Assembly: GCA_018304205.1 (NCBI GenBank) | Contig: JAGVWR010000031.1 | Location: 1 to 23,663 of the forward strand | DNA: 23,663 nucleotides | Direction of reading: 5' to 3' | DNA from: Candidatus Pacearchaeota archaeon | GTDB lineage: Archaea > Nanobdellota > Nanobdellia > Pacearchaeales > GW2011-AR1 | Shown here: positions 1 to 6,589 of the stretch, one piece after another | Layout: every line of letters starts with the position of its first letter | Numbering within the stretch: position 1 is the stretch's first letter | Notes under the pieces: model-generated | The model's input: only the letters and a program-made list of their open reading frames with translations | The model's database searches: none | Told to the model about the DNA's origin: nothing | Program-made: the position numbers and the translations under genes

Positions 1-2
1 AT

Positions 3-167
3 TGCTATTTAATGCCTCCTGGAAGCACAGCACTTGATTTTGCATTTAGATTACATACAGATATAGGAAAGAATTTTGTCAAGGCAATTCATATAAAGAC
101 AAAACAAGCTGTTGGAAAGGATTACAAATTGAAACATTTAGATGGTTTAGAGATAATGACAAAATGA
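3..167 (+). CDS. ychF: C-terminal end of a YchF/Obg-like P-loop GTPase/ATPase (partial)
   Basis: The reading frame is open from the window edge and ends at TGA 165-167, giving about 54 residues. It reads as the TGS domain that closes archaeal YchF proteins: a PPGSTALDFAFRLHTDIGK segment, then KAIHIKTKQAVGKDYKL and a final DGLEIM. In this family the TGS domain follows the G domain and contributes to ribosome or RNA contacts; the protein is a translation-associated ATPase. The G domain lies outside the window, so nucleotide specificity cannot be judged. The assignment rests on the TGS pattern alone, and another TGS protein such as a DRG-type GTPase is the main alternative. Confidence 0.75.
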   Translation, partial: CYLMPPGSTALDFAFRLHTDIGKNFVKAIHIKTKQAVGKDYKLKHLDGLEIMTK

Positions 168-230
168 TAGCGAATAGATAAACAATACTACAGTTTGCAA
201 CTCAATTTATGAATTCTCTTTGAGGTTTAG

Positions 231-479
231 AATTTCCTGGATCTTGATCGTGCAAGGAGAATTTTAAATGAGCAACCAACTTCTGTGGTTTATTTATCTG
301 AAGGAAGAGTGTTAAGCACTTATATGGTTTTATTGAGACATGATCATAAACTGACTAATTCTTTATACAAAACTATAGCTGCACACTATGAGCCTTCTCA
401 CAGAAGGAAAGATATTCTAGAAAACTTGAATTTGGTTATACAAACTTACAATCAATTAATAATGTCGTGTCCGAAATAG
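231..479 (+). pseudogene. Small ORF of unknown family, lacking a good start and probably truncated
   Basis: The frame is open from just after TAG 228-230 to TAG 477-479. It reads like real protein, with charged helices such as LDLDRARRILNEQPTSVVYL and later NLVIQTYNQLI, but has no ATG; the first usable codon is GTG 285. A good Shine-Dalgarno-like AGGAG (255-259) precedes an ATG at 268 in a different frame, which stops after 15 codons. This suggests a frameshift near 268-290. The last five codons (MSCPK) lie in a sequence resembling an end of the IS481-like element found 1.3 kb downstream, so the C-terminus may also be lost. The family is not recognised, and it could be non-coding. Confidence 0.35.
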
Positions 480-489
480 TTTTTTATAG
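463..489 (+). repeat. Solo sequence resembling the left end of the IS481-like element
   Basis: Starting at TGT 463, the first 11 bases (TGTCGTGTCCG) match the left terminus of the IS at 1771 (TGTAGTGTCCG) at 10 positions. Similarity continues weakly to about base 15 and is then lost, giving roughly 14 of 27 by hand alignment. The upstream ORF reads into it and stops after a few codons, as the DUF192 gene does at the real IS left end. It could be an eroded IS end or chance. Confidence 0.35.
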
Positions 490-565
490 TGGTTTTTATA
501 TAGATAATTATGAAAATAAAGAACCTAGTAAAAAGCCAAGAATTTTATAGAAACCAGATCAGAAA

Positions 566-790
566 ATGATAATAAAAGTTTTCGCTAAGCCTGGAAGTGA
601 TAAAGAAGAGATTGAAAAGATTTCCGAAACAGAATACAAAATTTATATAAAAGAAAAGGCGGAAGATAATAAAGCTAATATTGCAATAATAAAATTATTG
701 AGTAAATACTTTAAAATCCATTATAAAAAAATAAAAATAAAAAATCCTCGATCAAGAGATAAAATAGTTGAAATAAAATCTATGCAATAA
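566..790 (+). CDS. DUF167 / YggU-family small protein
   Basis: The 74-residue protein has the full DUF167 (UPF0235, YggU) layout: an N-terminal strand with a KPGS turn (residues 8-11), a middle strand EYKIYIKEKAEDNKAN, a helix ending in LLSKYF, and a C-terminal NPRSRDKIVEI, where the family has its conserved G/S-x-x-S-R-x-K element. Length is normal. The biochemical role of the family is not established. ATG 566 overlaps by ATGA the stop of a 19-codon open frame starting at ATG 510, which may be a leader peptide or chance. A second DUF167-like gene follows 31 nt downstream. Confidence 0.85.
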   Translation: MIIKVFAKPGSDKEEIEKISETEYKIYIKEKAEDNKANIAIIKLLSKYFKIHYKKIKIKNPRSRDKIVEIKSMQ

Positions 791-793
791 TCC

Positions 794-800
794 TTATATA
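794..800 (+). promoter_or_regulatory. TATA box for the second DUF167-like gene
   Basis: TTATATA lies about 25 nt before GTG 822. That is the archaeal TATA-to-start distance expected for a leaderless transcript, and it favours GTG 822 over TTG 810 as the start. Confidence 0.55.
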
Positions 801-821
801 TGTCAATTTTTGTTTATATTT

Positions 822-1037
822 GTGAAAGTAACTCTTAAAGTTAGGTTTAATGCTTCATCTGAAAAGTTTGAGAAGTTTAATAATGGAATGTATTTAGTTT
901 ACATCCCATTTGAACAGGATGCACAATCGGCAAATTTATTAAAGGAGCTTATTTCTAGAAAGCTAGGGATTCCAATGAATAGAGTTTCATTTGAGGGAAT
1001 AAGTTCAGTAACAAAAAACTGGATTTTCGAGATATAG
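822..1037 (+). CDS. Second, diverged DUF167-like protein
   Basis: From GTG 822 the protein has 71 residues. It can be lined up with DUF167 and with the gene next door: strand VKVTLKVRF, strand NGMYLVYI, then an acidic turn and SANLLKELISRKLGIP in the place of the family's GKAN-helix-LGV segment, then strand VSFEGISSVTKNWIFEI. The usual S-R-x-K element is degenerate. I infer an old tandem duplication with relaxed constraint in this copy. An upstream TTG (810) would add four residues, but the TATA box at 794-800 fits GTG 822. No function is known. Confidence 0.65.
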   Translation: MKVTLKVRFNASSEKFEKFNNGMYLVYIPFEQDAQSANLLKELISRKLGIPMNRVSFEGISSVTKNWIFEI

Positions 1038-1061
1038 TAAGATTTAAAAAAAAGGTAAAAA

Positions 1062-1442
1062 ATGAAATACGAATATGCTCTGGATTTAAGAAATAGAATG
1101 GTAGACATTATTAAAACTCTTGGAATGAATCATGTAAATGTAAATAGGGTTGAATGCATAAGAAGTTTTGGTTCAAGTACCAAAAGAACACTAGCCAGAT
1201 GCCATGCTCTTGGGAAAGTTATGCAGAAAGGAATGAAAACAGACGCGTTTTACACAATAGAATTCCTTGAAAAGTTCGAGAAATTATCAAAGGTTGAACA
1301 AGATAAGGTGATTATCCATGAATTAATGCATATTCCTAAGGCTTTTGGTGGAGGATTTAGGCAACACGATTTCGTATGTGACGAAAATGTTGAAATAATG
1401 CATCAAAAATTTTTAAATATAAAGAAATCAAGGTATTTTTAG
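1062..1442 (+). CDS. Small HExxH putative metallopeptidase (phage-metallopeptidase-like)
   Basis: The 126-residue protein has a zinc-protease signature HELMH at 86-90, followed by IPKAFGGGFRQHD, which supplies a likely third ligand (H102). The N-terminal half includes RTLARCHALGKVMQKG and an FYTIEFLEKFEKLS strand-helix before the catalytic helix. This arrangement matches the small 'putative phage metallopeptidase' family (PF18894-like) that is also common in archaea; substrates are unknown. There is no signal peptide, so it should be cytoplasmic. The start follows the previous stop by 24 nt with AAGGT in between. The DUF192 gene begins 1 nt after its stop, so the two are probably co-transcribed. 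Confidence 0.72.
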   Translation: MKYEYALDLRNRMVDIIKTLGMNHVNVNRVECIRSFGSSTKRTLARCHALGKVMQKGMKTDAFYTIEFLEKFEKLSKVEQDKVIIHELMHIPKAFGGGFRQHDFVCDENVEIMHQKFLNIKKSRYF

Positions 1443-1443
1443 A

Positions 1444-1788
1444 ATGAAGATATTATATAAAAAAAGAGGTGTTGATATTTCTATTAAGGAAACTAGATTT
1501 TTTGGCAAAAGCTTTGGACTAATGTTTAAAGGAAGAAACACAAAAAATTTACTTTTTGTATTCAGTAAATCAAGCAGAGCAGTCTTAACTTCTTTATTTG
1601 TATTCTTTCCTTTTATCGCAGTTTGGCTAGATTCAAAAAACACAGTCGTTGACTGGAAGTTTGTGAGACCCTTTTCGATAGTTATATCGACGACTAAAAA
1701 GTTTGAAAAAATAATAGAAATTCCTATAAACTATCAAAATAGGAAAGTTATAGAGTTTTTCGTCGATGACTGTAGTGTCCGCTATTAG
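1444..1788 (+). CDS. DUF192 protein with C-terminus altered by IS insertion
   Basis: The 114-residue ORF has the COG1430/DUF192 core: KGRNTKNLLFVFSKSSRAVLTSLFVFFPFIAVWLDS, then VVDWKFVRPFS and KIIEIPI. These proteins are small beta-barrels of unknown function. The last five codons (CSVRY) and the stop lie inside the IS that begins at 1771. Joining base 1770 to 2760 removes the IS and keeps the frame open for 12 more codons (LNKILEMFKND, then TAA). That is a plausible native tail. The core is intact, so the shortened protein may still fold. It overlaps the IS and sits 1 nt after the metallopeptidase gene. Confidence 0.72.
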   Translation: MKILYKKRGVDISIKETRFFGKSFGLMFKGRNTKNLLFVFSKSSRAVLTSLFVFFPFIAVWLDSKNTVVDWKFVRPFSIVISTTKKFEKIIEIPINYQNRKVIEFFVDDCSVRY

Positions 1789-1797
1789 TGTCCTCTC
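1771..1797 (+). repeat. IS left terminal inverted repeat
   Basis: It begins TGTAGTGTCCGC and ends in TGTCCTCTC. It matches the other end at 19 of 27 positions without gaps. Confidence 0.85.
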
Positions 1798-1834
1798 TAT
1801 GATTTAAGTTGCTCATTGTTTTTATGTCTTTTGT

Positions 1835-2695
1835 TTATTTTCTCTTCTTGTCTAGGAAAGCTTGATAGGGAGTTCTAAGCTTTCCATTCGTTAAGCTTCT
1901 ATGTGGTCGTTTGTAGTTGTAATGTTCGATTGCTTTGTCTAGACTTCCAATTACGTTCCAAAGACGTTTTATCGTCCCTATAACTCTCTCTGCCTTTCCA
2001 TTAGCCTGTGGATGCTTAATCCTTGCAAGAATATGTTTTGATCCAGCTTCTTTAACTGATTCTGTGAATCTACTTGCGTTGAATTTCTTTCCTTCTGCTT
2101 CAACAGAAACAAACTGAGTTCCATGATCTGTATGAGTTAGCTTTGGTATTCCCCATTTCAAACTTTTCTTAAAAACTTTTATTGTGTTATCCATATTTGC
2201 ATTGTCAAACTCTCCATATCCAGTTATAAAACGTGAAGCATCATCAATGAAGATGATGCCTTGTCTTCTTTTATGTTCAAACCAATCTGCATGAACTAAA
2301 CTTAAACTATGTTTTCTTTCATATCTTACCCAGCTTCTTCTATGTTTTTTCTTCTGTTCTTCTCTTGCTAATTTTGCTTCCAGCAAAATTTTATGGATTC
2401 TGTTATGATTGATATGGATGCCTTTCTCATCGAGGTATTGTTCTATCATTGTTGCTCCTGTTATGATTTCTTTATACGCTTGAATAACAATATTTCTTTC
2501 CTCATTTGTTATTGGTCTTGGCTTTCTTCCACATTTTAGCAGTATAGGATCTTTGCATTTCCTGTATTTCTTGGCAACTCTCCTTGCATGTCTTGCTGTT
2601 ATCTTTTGCTGTTTTCCTATCGTGTAAAAACCTAGTTCCCTCCTTTCACTTTCTTTAACAATCCATTTTATCTTTCGCTTGTTTAGTTTCTTCAT
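1835..2695 (-). CDS. IS481-like DDE transposase (rve integrase core)
   Basis: The 286-residue protein starts with a basic helix-turn-helix region (residues 1-115, including HARRVAKKYRKCKDP and HINHNRIHKILLEAKLA). An rve-type catalytic core follows: VHADWFE (D137), THTDHGTQF (D190) and HPQANGKAERVIGTIKRLW (E236), then NYKRPHRSL and TPYQAFL at the C-terminus. The triad and the N-HP-QANGKAER pattern are typical of IS481/IS3-type transposases. It has a single ORF with no frameshift signal, and the TGT-starting ends favour IS481. All catalytic residues are present, so it is probably functional. It lies opposite the flanking genes' direction. Confidence 0.88.
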   Translation of the reverse strand: MKKLNKRKIKWIVKESERRELGFYTIGKQQKITARHARRVAKKYRKCKDPILLKCGRKPRPITNEERNIVIQAYKEIITGATMIEQYLDEKGIHINHNRIHKILLEAKLAREEQKKKHRRSWVRYERKHSLSLVHADWFEHKRRQGIIFIDDASRFITGYGEFDNANMDNTIKVFKKSLKWGIPKLTHTDHGTQFVSVEAEGKKFNASRFTESVKEAGSKHILARIKHPQANGKAERVIGTIKRLWNVIGSLDKAIEHYNYKRPHRSLTNGKLRTPYQAFLDKKRK

Positions 2696-2699
2696 AAGA

Positions 2700-2717
2700 A
2701 CCTGCTCTACAGCAGGT
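2700..2717 (-). repeat. Hairpin just upstream of the transposase start
   Basis: ACCTGCT (2700-2706) pairs with AGCAGGT (2711-2717) around the loop CTAC. It sits 4 nt before the transposase ATG on the minus strand, where it could mask the start and damp translation. That role is inference. Confidence 0.6.
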
Positions 2718-2732
2718 CTTATCTTCTTTACC

Positions 2733-2759
2733 GAGAGGACATTATTTCTGGATAAGACA
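2733..2759 (-). repeat. IS right terminal inverted repeat
   Basis: Read on the minus strand it begins TGTCTTATCCAG and ends TGTCCTCTC. It is the partner of the repeat at 1771-1797. Confidence 0.85.
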
Positions 2760-3002
2760 TTAAATAAAATATTAGAAATGTTTAAAAACGATTAAAATCA
2801 TTCTTTTCTATATCCAAAATTAGTCATTTTTCTATCATTTTCTAATTTTTCAAATGTCTTCAGAAAGGTTTTTATACTGATTTTCTTCGACAGTGGAGGC
2901 ACAAAAAGTAAATGAACCTGAAAAGGAAATTTAGTTTGTGTATTGGATTTCTTAGATCTAATTACCCCAATTTAATATTGATTGAAAGGAGGGGTGGTAA
3001 AT
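2760..3002. other. Intergenic stretch and leader of the repeat-containing gene
   Basis: A TATA-like TTTTTATAC lies near 2868-2877, which would place transcription start near 2900 and give a leader of about 100 nt. Shine-Dalgarno GGAGGGG (2988-2994) sits 8 nt before ATG 3003. An overlapping 50-codon ORF starts at ATG 2912 behind GTGGAGG, but it runs into the repeat in another frame and is probably spurious. Confidence 0.45.
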
Positions 3003-3629
3003 ATGGAACAATTAAAGCGATTCAATGCAATAATTCTTTCTCCTTATGTCAAGAAACTTGACAGAAAACCACACCTTTCAAGGTGTGGTCGTTTCTTGAG
3101 CATCCAAAGCATGAGTACCTTTTCAAACTCCACCTTTAAAGGTGGAGTGGCACATCATGCTTTTGATATCAAGAGAGATTTTAACTATTCTAATCTTATC
3201 AGTGATAAAGGTAGGAAAATTGTACGATTAGAGCCAGAAGGTTTAGGAATATTTGGTCAATTCCTTTATGAATCTGAAATAGAAAGAATACCTTATTTAG
3301 GAGATTTAATTTTTGTTGGAAGTACAGAAGGTAGCGAACGCGGAGTAAGAATAATGAGCAAAAATAGAACTCCAATTGTAAGATATAGTAAATTCTATGG
3401 CGGGAAAAGCGGATATACGGGAAGAACACCCGAAGAAGGAGGCTATTCTTTTGATATGCCAAAGGACGTAGAATACATAAAGGAACTTTTGGAAAACGAT
3501 TCTTTCTTAGAAGCAATTCTTGAAAGAAGTCCAGAAAGAGTAAGAGCTTCTTTGGAAAAGCTAAATGAAAGATTGGCAAAACCGATTATAGCAACTCCTT
3601 TTCTTGAGCGGGCATTAATGAAAGATTAA
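3003..3629 (+). CDS. Unknown protein containing an in-frame 40-codon palindromic-repeat insertion
   Basis: ATG 3003 is chosen over TTG 2982 because a strong Shine-Dalgarno (GGAGGGG) precedes it; the protein is then 208 residues. Residues 1-15 (MEQLKRFNAIILSPY) and 56-208 look like ordinary protein, including GLGIFGQFLYESEIERIPYL, DLIFVGSTEGSERGVRI and a C-terminal charged helical part. Residues 16-55 are the translation of the palindromic element at 3048-3167, which begins exactly at codon 16 and ends exactly at codon 55. The 40 residues are Ser/Lys/His-rich and probably an exposed loop. I do not recognise the family. A T8 tract follows the stop. The gene could be a recent knock-out that stayed open by chance. 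Confidence 0.62.
   Translation: MEQLKRFNAIILSPYVKKLDRKPHLSRCGRFLSIQSMSTFSNSTFKGGVAHHAFDIKRDFNYSNLISDKGRKIVRLEPEGLGIFGQFLYESEIERIPYLGDLIFVGSTEGSERGVRIMSKNRTPIVRYSKFYGGKSGYTGRTPEEGGYSFDMPKDVEYIKELLENDSFLEAILERSPERVRASLEKLNERLAKPIIATPFLERALMKD
3048..3167 (+). repeat. Palindromic two-hairpin element, full copy A (inside a coding gene)
   Basis: Hairpin 1 has outer stem TCAAGAAAC/GTTTCTTGA, a 10-nt 5' bulge TTGACAGAAA, and inner stem ACCACACCTT/AAGGTGTGGT with loop TC. Hairpin 2 has outer stem AAAGCATGA/TCATGCTTT, a short mismatch, TGCC-type pairing, an 8-nt 5' bulge TTTTCAAA, and inner palindrome CTCCACCTTTAAAGGTGGAG. The unit is 120 bp and repeats almost exactly at 11698-11830. Both full copies are preceded by TTAT and end in TTTTGAT. 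The shared left flank without target duplication recalls IS200/IS605-type insertion. Confidence 0.9.
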
Positions 3630-3637
3630 ACAAACTA

Positions 3638-3645
3638 TTTTTTTT
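3638..3645 (+). terminator. T-tract terminator after the repeat-containing gene
   Basis: Eight consecutive T residues start 9 nt after the stop codon, and no coding sequence follows until 3743. This is the usual archaeal oligo-T termination signal. Confidence 0.5.
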
Positions 3646-3713
3646 CTAAGATTAATCTAGTACACATTAATATTTAAACCTCTAAACTAATTTCAGTATT
3701 TAAAATAGAATAA

Positions 3714-3723
3714 TTTATAAATA
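3714..3723 (+). promoter_or_regulatory. TATA box of the Ca2+/H+ exchanger gene
   Basis: TTTATAAATA is centred about 25 nt before ATG 3743, which predicts a leaderless transcript. Confidence 0.6.
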
Positions 3724-3742
3724 TAATTTTATACTTTACATA

Positions 3743-4777
3743 ATGAGGTGGAATGTTCTCTTAGCAGTTCTTTTATTCGTCATAACTCTCGGTTTAATAT
3801 TTTTAGGAATGCCTTTATATGTTAGTTTTATATTTATCCTTTTAACTTTAATATTTGGAGCAAGAGTTCTTGGGGATGCAACCGAAGAGATTGCAAATTA
3901 TTATTCTCCAACCGCCGGAGGACTAATGAATGCGACTTTTGGAAACCTTCCAGAGCTTATTATAGGATTTTTTGCACTTAAAGAAGGATTAGTTGATGTT
4001 GTCAAAGCGTCCTTAACAGGATCTATTTTTGGAAATATTCTTTTAGTTTTTGGAATTTCTATTTTTATTGGAGGATTTAAACATAAAGAATTTAAATTAT
4101 CAAGGCATGAATCCAACGTAAGTTCTACAATGCTTCTGATTTCAGCCTTTTTACTATTAATACCTTCAATTCTTTTCGTATTTCATGAAGAGAAATATGA
4201 TGTTAATATTAGTTATGCTGTTGCGGTAGTATTATTTATTTTATATATAGCTTCAATGATATTTTCATTTTATACACATAAGAAATACTTTGCAACAGGA
4301 GAGCATGAAAAACCCAAGATGAAAAAATGGCATGCTGTTTTATTAATGATCGGTTCAATAATAATTCTTGCAGTTGTTTCAGAACTATTTGCCGCAAGAA
4401 TCGAAACAATTGCCCATGCACTACATTGGGGAGATTTGTTTATCGGTGCGATTTTAGTAGGCATAGTTGGAAACGCTGCTGAGCATCTTAGTGCGATACA
4501 ATTTGCAAGAAAGAATAAAGCAAGTCTTGTTTTAAATACGGCAATCGGATCTTCCTTACAAATAGCTATGTTTGTCGCCCCAGTTCTTGTTTTAATATCT
4601 GTTTTAGTAGGAAATGTGATGTCATTAGCATTTTTACCTATTGAAATAGTAGCTATTTTGCTTTCTATTTTATTAATGAATGAAATATCAAAGGACGAAG
4701 CTGTTAACTGGCTTGAAGGCTTACAGCTTCTTGTTTTGTATATAATTATTGCGATTGTGTTCTTCTTTTACGGGTAA
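3743..4777 (+). CDS. cax: Ca2+/H+ (cation) antiporter of the CAX family
   Basis: The 344-residue protein has about eleven hydrophobic segments. The two inverted CaCA repeats are clear: the first has GNLPELIIGFFALKEG (residues 68-83, E71) with GSIFGNILLVFG, and the second has GNAAEHLSAIQFARKNKAS (243-261, E247) with NTAIGSSLQIAMFVAPVLVL. The paired GN-x-x-E motifs form the ion site in CAX exchangers, which extrude Ca2+ using the proton gradient. A charged loop (EHEKPKMKK, near residue 190) separates the halves. Length is on the short side of normal. It stands alone with its own TATA box. An IS-end-like sequence lies just after its stop. Confidence 0.92.
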   Translation: MRWNVLLAVLLFVITLGLIFLGMPLYVSFIFILLTLIFGARVLGDATEEIANYYSPTAGGLMNATFGNLPELIIGFFALKEGLVDVVKASLTGSIFGNILLVFGISIFIGGFKHKEFKLSRHESNVSSTMLLISAFLLLIPSILFVFHEEKYDVNISYAVAVVLFILYIASMIFSFYTHKKYFATGEHEKPKMKKWHAVLLMIGSIIILAVVSELFAARIETIAHALHWGDLFIGAILVGIVGNAAEHLSAIQFARKNKASLVLNTAIGSSLQIAMFVAPVLVLISVLVGNVMSLAFLPIEIVAILLSILLMNEISKDEAVNWLEGLQLLVLYIIIAIVFFFYG

Positions 4778-4783
4778 AGGGCT

Positions 4784-4810
4784 CTTAAGAAATAATTTCT
4801 GGATAACACA
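4784..4810 (-). repeat. Solo sequence resembling the right end of the IS481-like element
   Basis: Read on the minus strand from base 4810, it begins TGTGTTATCCAGAAAT, against TGTCTTATCCAGAAAT at the real IS right end. Over 27 positions about 20 match without gaps, and the terminal TGT is in the same register. It lies in the intergenic gap after the exchanger. It may be the footprint of a related IS, or one end of a larger unit that includes the IS. Confidence 0.5.
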
Positions 4811-4831
4811 TAAAATACAAAAATCCAAACC

Positions 4832-4839
4832 TTTATAAT
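4832..4839 (+). promoter_or_regulatory. TATA box of the cold-shock gene
   Basis: TTTATAAT lies about 25 nt before ATG 4861, consistent with leaderless transcription. Confidence 0.6.
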
Positions 4840-4860
4840 CCCTATTTATCTGTAAATAAA

Positions 4861-5052
4861 ATGAAAGGCAAAGTAAAATTTTTTAACGAAATCAAAGGTT
4901 TTGGATTCATAATTGGAGAAGACGGAAAAGAATACTTCGTGCATAGCACAGGTTTAAGTGGTGGAGTTTCTGTAAAAGAAGGAGACGCAGTTACATTTGA
5001 AATAGAAAAAGGCGATAAAGGTTTTAAAGCAGTCAAGGTTTCTAAAGATTGA
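4861..5052 (+). CDS. Cold-shock domain protein (CspA-like)
   Basis: The 63-residue protein is a single OB-fold cold-shock domain with both RNA-binding motifs: KGFGFI (RNP1, residues 12-17) and EYFVHS (RNP2, about 23-28). It opens with the usual MKGKVKFFNE. Such proteins bind single-stranded RNA and melt secondary structure. A DEAD-box helicase gene lies less than 200 nt further on, on the opposite strand, which is a functionally sensible neighbour. Csp genes are sporadic in archaea and are often thought to have come from bacteria. The zinc-ribbon gene follows after 27 nt. Confidence 0.95.
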   Translation: MKGKVKFFNEIKGFGFIIGEDGKEYFVHSTGLSGGVSVKEGDAVTFEIEKGDKGFKAVKVSKD

Positions 5053-5079
5053 TTGAATTAATAAGTCTGCTCAATAATC

Positions 5080-5235
5080 ATGAAAACACAAAATTGTCTC
5101 GAATGTAAGAAAAGTTTCGAAGTAAGTCCAAATGTTAGATTCAAAAGAAAGTATTGTAAAAAATGTAGCGAAAAGAGAAAGAAGATGTGGGACAACCAAT
5201 GGAAAGTCAAGTTTGAAGACCTAGATGACGAATAA
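5080..5235 (+). CDS. 51-residue zinc-ribbon-like protein
   Basis: ATG 5080 opens a frame to TAA 5233-5235. Two CxxC knuckles are present, CLEC (C6, C9) and CKKC (C26, C29), separated by 16 residues with basic character (RFKRKY). A charged tail ends in EDLDDE. This is the pattern of a small treble-clef or zinc ribbon, probably nucleic-acid binding. It follows the cold-shock gene on the same strand and its stop is 1 nt from the stop of the convergent helicase gene. No named family is recognised. Confidence 0.7.
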   Translation: MKTQNCLECKKSFEVSPNVRFKRKYCKKCSEKRKKMWDNQWKVKFEDLDDE

Positions 5236-5236
5236 A

Positions 5237-6520
5237 TTATCTACCAAACATTCTATTTCGTGAAACATGCCTTCTAACGCTTCTTCTTGAAAAACTTCTG
5301 TTCTCTCTGCTTCCACCCCTATGTGATCTTCTTCTATCGTCTCTTCTCTGTCCTTGATTATTCTGCCTGTTTACTTTTCTATCCATATTTGAACTAAAAT
5401 TGATCGAAATAATTCTTTCTAATTTTGGAGTATTAAGTTTTTCGATTTTAAAAGTTCCTCTAGAAATTTGCCTAAATTCTCCATGATCCCCAGGGCAAAC
5501 AAAACTAACCGCAATTCCATTTTTCCCTGCTCTTGCAGTTCTTCCTATTCTATGAATATATTCATCTGGAGTATTTGGGATATCAAAATTGTAAACATGA
5601 GTGACTCCTTTGATATCAAGTCCTCTTGCAGCAACGTCTGTGCAAACAAGAACAAGCGTTTCTCTTTGATGAAATGCTTGTAATGTATCACTTCTCCTAT
5701 TCTGGCTTAACCCCCCATGAATAGCAAGAGCATCTATTCTTTGTTGATTAAGAGCTTTAGCTAAACGATCTACATTTCTTCTTGTGTTACAAAATATCAT
5801 TGCCACACCACTTTTTTGTAAGTTTAATAAATGCAATAACAAAGAGAATTTTTCTTCTGTTGAAATGTCATAATAAGTCTGATATAATTTTGAAGGATCA
5901 ACTTGATTATCTACAGAAATCCTGACAGGATTAATCATGTATCTTTCAGCTATATGGTTAATTTCTCTTGAAATTGTAGCAGAAAAAAGAAGTGTCTGTC
6001 TGTCTTTAGAACAAGATTTAATTATAGATTCAACGTCTCTTATGAAACCCATATCGAGCATTCTGTCTGCCTCATCAAGAACAAGAAATTTCACCCTACT
6101 AAGATTTAACGTTCTTCTCTTCAAATGGTCAAGTAATCTTCCAGGTGTTCCTACAACAATATCAGAAAACCTTAAGTCTCTTATTTGCGAGTCCATTCCA
6201 ACTCCGCCATATACTTCTCTTATATTTAGTCCGGTATGTCTTGAAAAAGATCTTAAGCTTCTTGCTACTTGTTCTGCAAGCTCTCTTGTGGGAGTTAATA
6301 TTAATGCCTGTACACCACTTCCTCTTTTAATTTTATCAACAATTCCAGCTCCAAAAGCTAAAGTTTTTCCAGATCCTGTAACAGAGCTACCAATTACATC
6401 TTTACCTTCCATAACAAGAGGAATTGTTTTTTCCTGGATCTCACTAGGTTCACTAAATCCTGAAGATTTAATGGTATTTAACATACCTTCACTTAATTTC
6501 AAATGTCTGAATTTTTCCAT
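5237..6520 (-). CDS. DEAD-box ATP-dependent RNA helicase
   Basis: Starting at ATG 6520 the protein has 427 residues and carries every DEAD-box motif in order: Q-motif GFSEPSEIQEKTIP, motif I SSVTGSGKT, PTRELA, TPGRLLDH, motif II DEAD within VLDEADRMLDMGF, SAT, then VIFCNTRRN-like and HGGLSQ, motif V VCTDVAARGLDI and motif VI HRIGRTARAG. A basic, Arg/Ser/Gly-rich tail of about 50 residues probably adds RNA binding, as in RhlE/CsdA-type helicases. The upstream ATG 6589 would add a hydrophobic leader unlike the family, so 6520 is preferred. Likely roles are RNA remodelling, ribosome assembly or cold adaptation. Confidence 0.93.
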   Translation of the reverse strand: MEKFRHLKLSEGMLNTIKSSGFSEPSEIQEKTIPLVMEGKDVIGSSVTGSGKTLAFGAGIVDKIKRGSGVQALILTPTRELAEQVARSLRSFSRHTGLNIREVYGGVGMDSQIRDLRFSDIVVGTPGRLLDHLKRRTLNLSRVKFLVLDEADRMLDMGFIRDVESIIKSCSKDRQTLLFSATISREINHIAERYMINPVRISVDNQVDPSKLYQTYYDISTEEKFSLLLHLLNLQKSGVAMIFCNTRRNVDRLAKALNQQRIDALAIHGGLSQNRRSDTLQAFHQRETLVLVCTDVAARGLDIKGVTHVYNFDIPNTPDEYIHRIGRTARAGKNGIAVSFVCPGDHGEFRQISRGTFKIEKLNTPKLERIISINFSSNMDRKVNRQNNQGQRRDDRRRSHRGGSRENRSFSRRSVRRHVSRNRMFGR

Positions 6521-6589
6521 GTTTATAAAAAATAGAAATATACTATTTCTCGATAATATAAATTTTAGAGCCCATTTAAATCTATTCAT

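Larger units (their letters stand above)
1771..2759 (-). mobile_element. Complete IS481-like insertion sequence, 989 bp
   Basis: Hand alignment of the two ends gives 27-bp terminal inverted repeats (1771-1797 and 2733-2759) with 19 of 27 identical, both starting 5'-TGT and sharing an inner TGTCCTCTC block. One DDE transposase ORF occupies the minus strand. Its start is preceded by a hairpin at 2700-2717. No target-site duplication is evident: left flank GATGAC, right flank TTAAAT. This may mean an old insertion, a rearrangement, or boundaries off by a few bases. The element has inserted in the 3' end of the DUF192 gene. Confidence 0.85.

Noticed and set aside
2982..3002. Upstream TTG start for the repeat-bearing gene
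   Set aside because: It overlaps the strong Shine-Dalgarno that serves ATG 3003.
2912..3062. 50-codon ORF behind GTGGAGG upstream of the repeat-bearing gene
   Set aside because: It runs through the Shine-Dalgarno and start of the real gene in another frame and ends inside the repeat; low protein character.
6521..6589. N-terminal extension of the DEAD-box helicase
   Set aside because: The 23 extra residues are hydrophobic and unlike helicase N-termini; ATG 6520 is followed directly by the usual start of the family.
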